Part shown: positions 42,376 to 53,671 of the stretch, piece by piece
How positions within the stretch are numbered: position 1 is the stretch's first letter
How the letters are laid out: each line of letters starts with the position of its first letter
NCBI GenBank assembly: GCA_030068145.1
Contig: JAPJBO010000479.1
Span: forward strand, 1-64,000
Direction: 5' to 3'
DNA from: Diplonema papillatum
Taxonomy: Eukaryota; Euglenozoa; Diplonemea; Diplonemida; Diplonemidae
DNA length: 64,000 nt
Program-made: the position numbers and the translations under genes
The notes under the pieces: generated by a model
Told to the model about the DNA's origin: nothing
The model's database searches: none
Seen by the model: only the letters and a program-made list of their open reading frames with translations

Positions 42376-45300
42376 TCAGGCTGGCGGGAGTAAGATAGGT
42401 GGTGGTCTGGTATTAGGGCCAGGCCGAATTGCCCGTACCTGCGGCTTGAACGGAGGCGGAAGTGGAACGTTGTATTGCTCCATTATCTGGTGATCCACGT
42501 CCGTATCCGGCAAAGGGTACTCTGGCAGAGAAAGAGGAGACGACTCCGAGGACTGCGTTTCGTAGTTGGAGAGCTGGATAGTGGTCTTGAATGCCGCGAT
42601 GATATCGTCGCCCTGTGAAACGAAAGTGAGTATTAGCATTCATGACTGTCAGAAAGATGCGCATTGTACGTCAACGTCTCTCAAGCAAATAGGTGGGTTG
42701 ATAAGCGAGCGAGAGCACGGAGCCTTCCGCAGATTGCGAGCTTGACGCTAGGTGCGATGAGATACTGTAATTCTCGAGAGACCAGTTAGAGTGCAGGGAC
42801 CATCTCCGGGGAGTTTCCGGTCCTCACTTCACTTCGTGCTGCTCCGGCGGGCGTTAGTCGCTCCGGAGGCGCGCTGCACGTGTGTGCGAGCGTGTGGCGC
42901 GATATAGGTGGGAGGAGAAGAAGTCCTGGCGTGGTTTAGTGTTTCCGACGGATCCCGTATGGGGCGCAAGACAGATCCCGTATGGGGCGCAAGACGGATC
43001 CCGTATGGGGCGCAAGACAGATCCCGTATGGGGCGCAAGACAGATCCCGTATGGGGCGCAAGACAGATCCCGTATGGGGCGCAAGACAGATCCCGTATGG
43101 GGCGCAAGACAGATCCCGTATGGGGCGCAAGACAGATCCCGTATGGGGCGCAAGACAGATCCCGTATGGGGCGCAAGACAGATCCCGTATGGGGCGCAAG
43201 ACAGATCCCGTATGGGGCGCAAGACAGATCCCGTATGGGGCGCAAGACAGATCCCGTATGGGGCGCAAGACAGATCCCGTATGGGGCGCAAGACAGATCC
43301 CGTATGGGGCGCAAGACAGATCCCGTATGGGGCGCAAGACAGATCCCGTATGGGGCGCAAGACAGATCCCGTATGGGGCGCAAGACAGATCCCGTATGGG
43401 GCGCAAGACAGATCCCGTATGGGGCGCAAGACAGATCCCGTATGGGGCGCAAGACAGATCCCGTATGGGGCGCAAGACAGATCCCGTATGGGGCGCAAGA
43501 CAGATCCCGTATGGGGCGCAAGACAGATCCCGTATGGGGCGCAAGACAGATCCCGTATGGGGCGCAAGACAGATCCCGTATGGGGCGCAAGACAGATCCC
43601 GTATGGGGCGCAAGACAGATCCCGTATGGGGCGCAAGACAGATCCCGTATGGGGCGCAAGACAGATCCCGTATGGGGCGCAAGACAGATCCCGTATGGGG
43701 CGCAAGACAGATCCCGTATGGGGCGCAAGACAGATCCCGTATGGGGCGCAAGACAGATCCCGTATGGGGCGCAAGACAGATCCCGTATGGGGCGCAAGAC
43801 AGATCCCGTATGGGGCGCAAGACAGATCCCGTATGGGGCGCAAGACAGATCCCGTATGGGGCGCAAGACAGATCCCGTATGGGGCGCAAGACAGATCCCG
43901 TATGGGGCGCAAGACAGATCCCGTATGGGGCGCAAGACAGATCCCGTATGGGGCGCAAGACAGATCCCGTATGGGGCGCAAGACAGATCCCGTATGGGGC
44001 GCAAGACAGATCCCGTATGGGGCGCAAGACAGATCCCGTATGGGGCGCAAGACAGATCCCGTATGGGGCGCAAGACAGATCCCGTATGGGGCGCAAGACA
44101 GATCCCGTATGGGGCGCAAGACAGATCCCGTATGGGGCGCAAGACAGATCCCGTATGGGGCGCAAGACAGATCCCGTATGGGGCGCAAGACAGATCCCGT
44201 ATGGGGCGCAAGACAGATCCCGTATGGGGCGCAAGACAGATCCCGTATGGGGCGCAAGACAGATCCCGTATGGGGCGCAAGACAGATCCCGTATGGGGCG
44301 CAAGACAGATCCCGTATGGGGCGCAAGACAGATCCCGTATGGGGCGCAAGACAGATCCCGTATGGGGCGCAAGACAGATCCCGTATGGGGCGCAAGACAG
44401 ATCCCGTATGGGGCGCAAGACAGATCCCGTATGGGGCGCAAGACAGATCCCGTATGGGGCGCAAGACAGATCCCGTATGGGGCGCAAGACAGATCCCGTA
44501 TGGGGCGCAAGACAGATCCCGTATGGGGCGCAAGACAGATCCCGTATGGGGCGCAAGACAGATCCCGTATGGGGCGCAAGACAGATCCCGTATGGGGCGC
44601 AAGACAGATCCCGTATGGGGCGCAAGACAGATCCCGTATGGGGCGCAAGACAGATCCCGTATGGGGCGCAAGACAGATCCCGTATGGGGCGCAAGACAGA
44701 TCCCGTATGGGGCGCAAGACAGATCCCGTATGGGGCGCAAGACAGATCCCGTATGGGGCGCAAGACAGATCCCGTATGGGGCGCAAGACAGATCCCGTAT
44801 GGGGCGCAAGACAGATCCCGTATGGGGCGCAAGACAGATCCCGTATGGGGCGCAAGACAGATCCCGTATGGGGCGCAAGACAGATCCCGTATGGGGCGCA
44901 AGACAGATCCCGTATGGGGCGCAAGACAGATCCCGTATGGGGCGCAAGACAGATCCCGTATGGGGCGCAAGACAGATCCCGTATGGGGCGCAAGACAGAT
45001 CCCGTATGGGGCGCAAGACAGATCCCGTATGGGGCGCAAGACAGATCCCGTATGGGGCGCAAGACAGATCCCGTATGGGGCGCAAGACAGATCCCGTATG
45101 GGGCGCAAGACAGATCCCGTATGGGGCGCAAGACAGATCCCGTATGGGGCGCAAGACAGATCCCGTATGGGGCGCAAGACAGATCCCGTATGGGGCGCAA
45201 GACAGATCCCGTATGGGGCGCAAGACAGATCCCGTATGGGGCGCAAGACAGATCCCGTATGGGGCGCAAGACAGATCCCGTATGGGGCGCAAGACAGATC

Positions 45301-48300
45301 CCGTATGGGGCGCAAGACAGATCCCGTATGGGGCGCAAGACAGATCCCGTATGGGGCGCAAGACAGATCCCGTATGGGGCGCAAGACAGATCCCGTATGG
45401 GGCGCAAGACAGATCCCGTATGGGGCGCAAGACAGATCCCGTATGGGGCGCAAGACAGATCCCGTATGGGGCGCAAGACGGATCCCGTATGGGGCGCAAG
45501 ACAGATCGGGTGGGTTAGTAGCAGCTAGTGGGTGGCGGCGCCGGAGAGAAGAAACCATTGATAGTGACATACATGCTCTATCCAGAAGGGGTCGTTGTCG
45601 TCGAGAAGTGCGGCGCTGCTGAAAGCGCCGAGACCCTGGTACTCGTAGTCTTTCGACGCGAGATCGATGATTTGCTGCACTCGCTTGCTTCCCTTGAACT
45701 TGCTCGGGCTGGTGTCTTTGACGACGACCCGCCGCTCTTTTTCCAACGCCTTTCGCAGCCTCTCGGGCGTGCGGCAAACGCCGTCAGGCTGGGTCTCTTC
45801 ACGGTGCAGGGCCAGGTTGTTCGGGTCGATTTCCGCCAGGCGCGCCCGCTTCTTCGCGGGTTTCCGCGCAAGCCGTTCGGCAGCCTCCCACTGCCGCAGC
45901 TTCTCTTTTTCGGCCAATTCGCGCTTCCGGAGTCTGTCGATCAGCGCTTGGTTCACGGGCGAAGCGGCGGCAGGAGCTGAGCCGTGCCTGCCGGCTGGTG
46001 TCTTCGGAAGCTCGGGTGTTGTGCAGGCTGCGGCGAACGTTTCTCTTCCGTCCGGGGTGGCGGCGTTTTTTGCGAGTTTCGCGGCAGGGTCCCGCTGTTT
46101 GGACCGTTGGCTGCTGCTTGGCTTCGCCGCCGTTTTCTGCCGGGTGGGGGTCTCGAACACTGGAGTGGGAAATGGTGAGCGGTTCTCGGGTTTGAACACC
46201 GGCTTGATGGTGACATGCTGCTGCGTTCTCCTGGCGGGTCCGACTTTCAACACGCGTCTCGGCTCTTTGGTCTTCGGCGGCGGGGTGCTGGACAAAGCGT
46301 CTTTTGTCAGCCTGCGGCCTTCTCTTTCCGTGTCGCTGTTGCATGCGTCCGAGGGCTTGTTTTCTTGCACAGATTCCTTGGCAGCATTATTATCCTCTGC
46401 TGCCCGTCTCTGCTCGTGGCCCGTGTCGACGTCATCTCCAAATAGAAGCCTGCGTGCCTCGCGTTCGATATCGCTGTCTTCGGTGTCTTCGTGGATGGCG
46501 GCCTTGGTGCATGTGCCGCGCAGCGTGCTTGCTCGCTTCTCGACGGGAGCAGATCGCTTGGCCAGCTTTTTCGTTCCTGCGGCGGAGCTCTTTCGAGGTT
46601 CCTGTCGAGGACTGTTTTTGGCCGGCTGCATTTTCGGTTCTGAAACCGCAGGAGAGCGGTTTCCCCCCCCTGATGCTCTCCCTAGTCTCGTGGAATTGGA
46701 ATTGGAAAAGAGTCTGTCAATGGACCCTTCACTGCGGCGCTTCGAGGATGACTCTCTTGTTGGACCTACAGATTCGTCGAGCGCAACTCCAGCGGCAGCA
46801 GCAGGCGCACTGATCTCAGGACGGGCGGTCAATGAAATATCGTGGTTTGGCATGGCTTGACCGTCTCTTTCGTCGGAGCAGATGTCGGCACTGGCGTGGG
46901 TCGTTGCAACATGGGAGGGTGTCGGGGCGGTTTCCTTTTTCCTTCGCTTGCGCCGATTCTTCGGGGACCCACAGCCTTCAGAAAACAGAGACTTCGATAG
47001 AGAGGGCGAGACTTTGCTCTTTCGCTTTCCCTTCTTTTTCCCTGGCGGTGTGAATGCTGCAACCAGCAACGGACCCGGCTCCCCAATTTTCGAAGTGGAT
47101 GAGGCTCGACACGCGCTGTCGACAAAAACGACGTTCTTCCGGATCACCCCCCGTGCGACGCCGTCGACAACGGAGGAGCGATGGGAAACCACCTTCGGTT
47201 GCGACACTTCTGTTGCTGGTGGTGCGTCGTTTCCGGTTGCTGCGGTTACAACGAATGCTTTGGGGCTTTCCTCCGGGGGATTGCCGCAGCTTGTTCGGCC
47301 GCTGCTTTCAGCGGCCACTATGCTGCACGGGACGGAGCGGGGAGCAGCATCGGCCCCGGGGTAAAGGCCGATGGCCGGTGGAACATCGTGGTTGAGCATA
47401 GCAGCCTCGCTTCCCTCATCAAAGCACTTGTCGGCACTGACGGGGGCAGTTGCAACTTCAGAGTGCGTTGTGGCGGTGTCCTTCGTCTGTACTTGTTTCC
47501 GCTGGTTGTCCGAAGAGATGTCGGATAGCGGAGACTTCGGCAGGCTGCAAGGCGAGGCCACGCTCTTCTTTTCATCCGCTGGTGGTGTGTGTGCTGCCAG
47601 CAGCAACAGATCCGGCTCCTCGAATTTCGAAGCGGATGAGATTCGCCCCGCTGTCGGACCGTCGATAAAAACGACGTTCGCCCGGACAACCGACGACACG
47701 GCCACGGGGGACGCCGTTGGTTGCGTCGCTCCGCCGTTTTCGGTCGCTACTCGGGCACCGGTTGCAGGAGATGCTTCGTGGTTGTCCTCCGAGTGATTGC
47801 CGTAGCTTTTTCGGCCGCCGCGTTCACCGGCTCCCAACGGGCATAAAACAGTGTGGGGCTCGGCTTCGTCTGCGGGAGCAGTGTCGTGATCAAGAATTGT
47901 ACAATTGCCAACTTCAGGGCAGGCGGTTAATGGGATATCGTGGTCTGGCATGGCAGCCACGCCTCCCTCGTTGGCAGTCGTTGCAGCTTCAAAAAGGGCA
48001 GTGGTGGTTTCCTCCGTCTTCATTTGTTTGGACCGATTCTTCGGGGACCCACAACCTTCAGAAAACGGAGATTTCGACAGGGAGGGCGAGGCTCTGCTCT
48101 TGCGCTTTCCCTTCTTTTTAGCTGGCGGTGTGAATGCTAAAAGCAGCGACAGATCCGACTCCCCGCTTTTTGACGCGGATGTGATCCGCTCCGCAGACGG
48201 GCCGTCGACATGAACTACGTTCTCTCGGATCACCCTTCGTATGACGAGCTCAACGACCGAGGAACTTTGGGGCATCTCCGTTGGTTGCGACACTTCTGCC

Positions 48301-51300
48301 GTTGTTGCGCCGTCTCCGGCAACTTGGGAAGTGGTCGCAACAGATGCACCATGGTCATGGTCGTCTTTCAGGTGAGTGTTGAAGCTTTTTCGGCCGCTTC
48401 CAACAGTCCCCGAAGTGCACGAAACCGTTTGAGGCGCAACTTCGGCCTTGGGTGAAGCGTCGTGATCAGAAGCTGCGCCGTCTCCGGCTACTTGGGAAGT
48501 GGTCGCAACAGATGCATCAGGGTTGTCTTCTAGGTGTGTGTTGAAGCTTTTCCGGCCGCTTCCAACAGTCCCCGAAGTGCACGAAACCGTTTGAGGCGCA
48601 ACTTCGGCCTTGGGTGAAGCGTCGTGATCAGAAGCTGCGCCGTCTCCGGCTACTTGGGAAGTGGTCGCAACAGATGCATCAGGGTTGTCTTCTAGGTGTG
48701 TGTTGAAGCTTTTCCGGCCGCTTCCAACAGTCCCCGAAGTGCATGAAACCGTTTGGGGATCGATTTGGGCCTCGGGTGAAGCGTCGTGATCAGAAGCTGC
48801 GCCGTCTCCGGCTACTTGGGAAGTGGTCGCAACAGATGCATCAGGGTTGTCTTCTAGGTGTGTGTTGAAGCTTTTCCGGCCGCTTCCAACAGTCCCCGAA
48901 GTGCACGAAACCGTTTGAGGCGCAACTTCGGCCTTGGGTGAAGCGTCGTGATCAGAAGCTGCGCCGTCTCCGGCTACTTGGGAAGTGGTCGCAACAGATG
49001 CATCAGGGTTGTCTTCTAGGTGTGTGTTGAAGCTTTTCCGGCCGCTTCCAACAGTCCCCGAAGTGCATGAAACCGTTTGGGGATCGATTTGGGCCTCGGG
49101 TGAAGCGTCGTGATCAGAAGCTGCGCCGTCTCCGGCTACCTGAGAAGTAGTCGCAACAGATGCATCACGGTTGCCTTCCAGGTGAACGTTGAAGCTTCCA
49201 ACAGCCCCCGAAGTGCACGAAACCGTTTGGGGCGCAACTTCGGCCTCCGGTGAAGCGTCGTGACCGGAAGCTGCGCATGGCTGGTTTCGAGGCGCCGCGC
49301 CCGGTTCTTCGCTGAGTTTTCCGTTCGGGAGGTTCCACTCAGCGTGGCTAGACGGGGGCAACGCGTTCTCAGCTGTGCCATCGCATGCAGCAACGTCCTG
49401 TCGGATTCCCTGCGCTGCAGCAATCACGAGGCTTGACACATCTTGCGAGCCTTTCGCCAACGCGGTCTCCGGGCCCGTTCCACTTTCCACTTGAGAAGTC
49501 TTCGAAAGAGAAGCATCGCGACTCTCGTCGTCTGTATGGACGTCGCTGTTTTTTCGACCGCTTTCACCAGCAGGTTTCGGAATGCAAAATGAGGTCGCAT
49601 TGTACCCTGAGCGCTCGGCCAACAGTGCAGGCGTCTCGTCGTGATTAGCTGGAGGAGCGCAAGCCGTATCGCCTCCTTCTGCATCTGGTGACGGATCGTT
49701 CGCGACTATCAGGTCTTCCTGTGACACGTTTGTGCGACGGGCACTCGATGGCGTGACGTCCGCGAGCACTCGGGGCGTTGTGTCAAGTGAAGGGACAGCC
49801 ACAATTGCTACGTCTTGCTCGTTGTGAGAACGGCATCGTGCGGCGGCAGCACAACTGGCGAGAACCCGGGGCGTTGCGTCGTCTTGCGCAGGGGCAGCAG
49901 CCTCTGTTCCCAACTCTTGCGCAAAAACCTTCGCGTGATGGGTATGATAATGAGACGGCCCGACCTCACAACTGGCGAGAACTGGTGGTGTGGTGTCGTC
50001 TGGCGATGCGAGCTCCGACTTCGTTTGATGGGCATGGATTGGTGTGATGACTGTAGTGGCGAGCACCGGAGGTGTTGTATCATCTAGTGAAGGGGTCACT
50101 ATTTCTGTTTTCGAGTCTTCCTTCGAGTGAGCATGAGATGGTGTGTGGGTGTTGGCGACACGACAAGCGAGCACTGCAGGTGTTGTGCCATCTGGAGAGG
50201 CTGCGGAAGTATGAAGTGGAGTCATGGCCAGACTGGCGAGTACAAGTGGCGTCGTGTCGTCTGGCGAAGACACAGAAACGCAAGGAGCGTTGGTATGACA
50301 CTGCTTCACAGGGGTCTGTTTGCTGCTTGAATGCACCGGGCTGGCGGAGAACGCAGGCTGCTGCATTGCCGCGGAATCGGCACGTAGCTGCGGCGTTGCA
50401 TCGGTGGTGGATTCCAGCTTTGGCTGAGAGCTAGCTCGCTCATGCAGTGTGACGACAACGGCAGCGGGCGTAGCGCAAGATGCCCTATCAGTAGTGGCAT
50501 GCTGGCCAGGCGGGGTGGCTGTGGACTTTGCCATGCTCTGGCGGGCGGGTGTTCTCTGCGGTGTCAACGCCAATGCACAAGGTGTTCTCTGCGGTGTCAA
50601 CGCCAGTGCACAATGGTGGTTGCTCGGTTCCGCTGAAACCGTCGAACCCGCACACGGCACCGTGCAGAGAGGAGGGGTTGAGAGGGCCCGGGTGCTGCGC
50701 GCGTTGGTGGTTGGTGTCTGAGTTGGTGTTGACCTGTCTGCAGACGGCGATATGAAAGAAATAAAGGGAGCATTCGGGACTGCGGTCTGCAAACCTGTTG
50801 CAGTCAGCGTTTGCTGGTTGTTGGGAAGCCGGGCTTTGTGCTCGGGTGTGGCAAATGGATGAACGACTCGATGCTTCGCGGAAGGAGGGGAGAAGGATGG
50901 GAAAAGCGCGGTTTCGATAGACTGCCGTCGGGATCTTGCAGGGGCGTCGTCAAGTTGAGGTGAATATTCGGTGAGAGCGAGGTTAACTGAGAAATTGGAC
51001 ACATGGAAGCGACCGATCTTGGCCGGCTCTTCTTGTGGCTTTACGTTGTGCTCCTGCCGTTCTGGGGACGCTGAAAACAAGTCGCGGGAGCAAGGATCCG
51101 ACGACAATGTATCGCCGAGCGACCTGGAATGCGTCAGAACACTCCGCTGATCTGCTCCGACTACTGGAGTCTCGAAAGCCGCGGGTGACTGCTCGCTACT
51201 ACCTTCTGATTTTGCGCACGGATAACCCTTCCGGGCGCTCGAAGCGAGCAGTTCTGCACTGATCGCCGACGTTGCTTCGCTGGACCCGGACGCAAGACCT

Positions 51301-51398
51301 CTCAACATGATTTCAAGTGCGGTCAGGTACTCACCTTTTGGTGTCTTCAATACATCATCGTTCACTTCGCTTGGCTGCGCGGCGTCGGTGTTTGGCAT
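42376..51398 (-). CDS. Giant S/T-P-rich repeat protein, unknown function
   Basis: Exon 1 is 51398-45573 (1942 codons, donor GTATGT, phase 0). Exon 2 is 42612-42376 (acceptor tttcacag), ending ...ILLPPA, unless GTACGG after KPQ is a further donor. The product is about 2020 aa. Residues ~330-620 contain about ten copies of a DDTTPPVLA motif. Residues ~700-1030 hold six 54-residue units (48313-49290) in an alternating AQID/KAEV order. Three longer blocks each contain NVV(F/H)(V/I)D, SASK and (A/G)FTPP...SPSLSKS segments. The C-terminal ~250 residues are charged, with a coiled coil (IDRLRKRELAEKEKLRQWEAA) and a conserved-looking end. There are very many S/T-P sites, and no membrane segment or enzyme motif. 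It is probably nuclear or cytoskeletal, by composition only. The intron carries the 23-bp satellite. Confidence 0.7.
42951..45503. repeat. 23-bp satellite, 111 tandem copies, within an intron
   Basis: The unit GATCCCGTATGGGGCGCAAG + ACA repeats with an exact 23-bp period from 42951 to 45503. Copies are identical except for A-to-G changes (acgg for acag) in the first and last few units. Because 23 is not a multiple of 3 and the unit has no stop in any frame, ORFs of 850-980 aa exist in all frames; these are artefacts. Confidence 0.98.
48313..49290 (-). repeat. 162-bp coding tandem repeats (six units)
   Basis: agctgcgccg recurs at 48471, 48633, 48795, 48957 and 49119, an exact 162-bp period. 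Units alternate two variants, giving a 324-bp higher-order repeat. Confidence 0.9.
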
Positions 51399-51689
51399 TT
51401 TCTGGGATTGGGGGCGAGGATGCTAGGAGGGGGAGAAGGGAGCGCAAGAGTGTAGCAACAAGGACTTGAGGGGCTTGTTGTCGGCGGGAAGGTACTGAAC
51501 CTGAAGTGTGGTGGACGTGCTGTTTTATAACGAAAGTTCGCTCGAGAATCCGGATGTAACGTCTCCGGTGACCTTCGTTCGAGTGGGTTCCTTTGTATGG
51601 GTTCACAGAGTCTAAACAATTTATTGAGTACATACGGCGCGTTTACGATGGAACGAAGCACGTTGACTCTGTGAGCGAAGACCTGGCGC
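51399..51689. promoter_or_regulatory. Putative divergent promoter region
   Basis: The 290 bp lie between the start of the giant gene (minus) and a possible plus-strand start at 51690. No TATA box can be assigned. Confidence 0.25.
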
Positions 51690-51878
51690 ATGGCGCACAC
51701 TCCAAGCTTTCTGCAACAACAGCAGGGACTGGCTGGGTTGCCAAAAAAAGCTGCTACTGCACGTAAACAAGGACCGACGATGATGTTTGCTGCGGTTGAT
51801 GTGTCAAACCTGGATCATAGCAAACATTCTTGGGATATGCCCGGCGCACAAAAATTCTTCAAGTTTGCAAAAGGGTAA
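51690..51878 (+). CDS. Possible first exon or small protein, unknown
   Basis: Open frame of 62 codons from an ATG, starting MAHTPSFLQQQQGLAGLPKK. It ends at a GTAAAT that could be a donor or be read through to the stop. Composition looks coding, but no domain is present and no second exon is obvious. It would be the only intact plus-strand gene. Confidence 0.25.
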   Translation: MAHTPSFLQQQQGLAGLPKKAATARKQGPTMMFAAVDVSNLDHSKHSWDMPGAQKFFKFAKG

Positions 51879-53671
51879 ATGCTGCATGTGAACAAGCTCG
51901 CAGTTGGATCCAGAGCGCAGGTTGCAAGACCAGGCAATTCCACGAGACTAGGGAGAGCATCAGGGGGGGGAAAGGGTGTCGCTTTTTCTGGAGAGGGGCA
52001 CAAAGCGAAGAAGTGCGTAGTTTTGTAGTTGGAGAAAGAAATGTTAAACGGAAAGAACCGGATAGCCGGAGAGGGGGGGAAAAGGAAGAAGTGGGGACAG
52101 CAGGTCGCAGCTGCGAATAGCTCATTCACTCGCGTGGGTCGTGTGCGGGTCCTTGTGAGACGAAAGAACACGAAGCGAGGACTGTGCTTTCGAAGGCTCG
52201 TACTGGAAGCTGGAGGAAGGCCGATGGTCCGCTTGAGGGAGAAGGGAAGCGCCGCTTCCCTTTTGCCCTCCCTTCTCACACCTGTCCGGAACCCCGCTGC
52301 CCAAAGAAAAATCAGCAACAGTTGTAAAAAAGCGAGGGGGGACGATTGGGGCCAAATCGGAACGTCGGAGAGAGAAGCGGGAATATGTTGAAAAGAAAAG
52401 ACAGGCGCTTCGTTCTGCTTGGAGGGATTCTGATCGACCACCAAAACACGCTGTCTACTTCTTTTAGCCTGCACAATACAATGCAATTTGTAGGGAAACC
52501 CGCAGGATTGCTAGTACTACTAACAGAAGCAAAGGGAAGGAGGTTTCAGGTATCACTGTCTGAAAGACATTGTTGTACGCTGCGCTTCATGGAGAAATCA
52601 TCGGTATCTGTTACGCAGATCTTCCGAAAGAGTTCACGGCGAAAGTACCTATCTCTATATTTTTAAGCGTAGTACTGTAAAAGTTGCAGTTGCGCAGCTT
52701 CTCCGTTTTGCGGCTGAAACGCTTTTGCAAGGGAGACTCTACTTTACTTGCTGCCACGGCACTTCCTTCCTCTCTCCGACTCATCACGTTGAGTCGCCTC
52801 GGTACCAAGTTATGACAGGAATTTCGGCTAAAAGCTGATGGCAGACACTTCTTTTTTCGAAGATGCCGAACGCACGCAGAGCAACCCGTGGCGCACCTAT
52901 CCTGTTTTGCAGCCATTTTCCTACATTAGAATGGCCCTAGTTTGAAAAACATTATGCTATTCTGGAGGGACTTTCACGACGAGGATGGTCGTAAATGCCG
53001 GATTCAATTGCTCAATGCACAGGAGCTGTTATATTTTGTTGCTAAAAAGCTGGCAGTCTGAAACGCGATGTAGTGTGTGTTACCGACTCTGGTGGGCCGC
53101 GGCTCTATTGATACGGTGGTCCATCCCTCTCCTGATAGACAGTAGACAGGTTTGAATGCGGAATATCTGTAGCGATGCTGTACCGTGGTACAGCGTGAGA
53201 GTAGACAGCGGCAGGCAATTCGATGCAGTTCCAGGGGATAGGAGTGGACCGGTTTATTTTTTGGGATTTTTAGACCAAACGGTTTCGCTTGAGCCCCCGG
53301 GTATTTACAGTCCCTGGGTGCCTTTCGTCAAACGCCTTTCGAAGGGTTTCCTCCAGGGGGTGCTACCATCTGCTTGGATCATGGTTCGTTCTCCTTTCAG
53401 GAATGAAACCCTTGCTAGTCGGGATGCCGCGAGAAGACCGTTGTCTTCGAAGGGACTGCAGCATGCGCTGCATGACCACCAGAAGAGAACACGCACAGGG
53501 TTGGGGTTACCCTAAGAAACTAAGCCTTCGGCAATGATGGCGAATTGCGGCGGAACAGACTGGTTCTCTCTGTTGGGTACGAACTTGGAACTTCCTGTCG
53601 TTGGCTGCGATTAACTTTCACGAGAAAATGCTCCGCAACTGTGCTGTTGGCGGGACACTTTGGGTCCTCCC
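51879..53671. other. No confident gene
   Basis: It contains a 38-bp sequence (51936-51973) exactly inverted relative to codons of the giant gene at 46660-46697. Other ORFs are short. Confidence 0.4.

Noticed and set aside
42829-45777. ORFs of 846-982 aa on both strands
   Set aside because: They are products of the stop-free 23-bp satellite read in all frames.
45667-48455. Long plus-strand ORFs (up to 397 aa)
   Set aside because: They are antisense shadows of the GC-rich giant protein exon.
42376-51398. MELT-repeat kinetochore scaffold (KNL1) for the giant protein
   Set aside because: The repeated motif is DDTTPPVLA, with no MELT sequence and no clear PP1-binding start.
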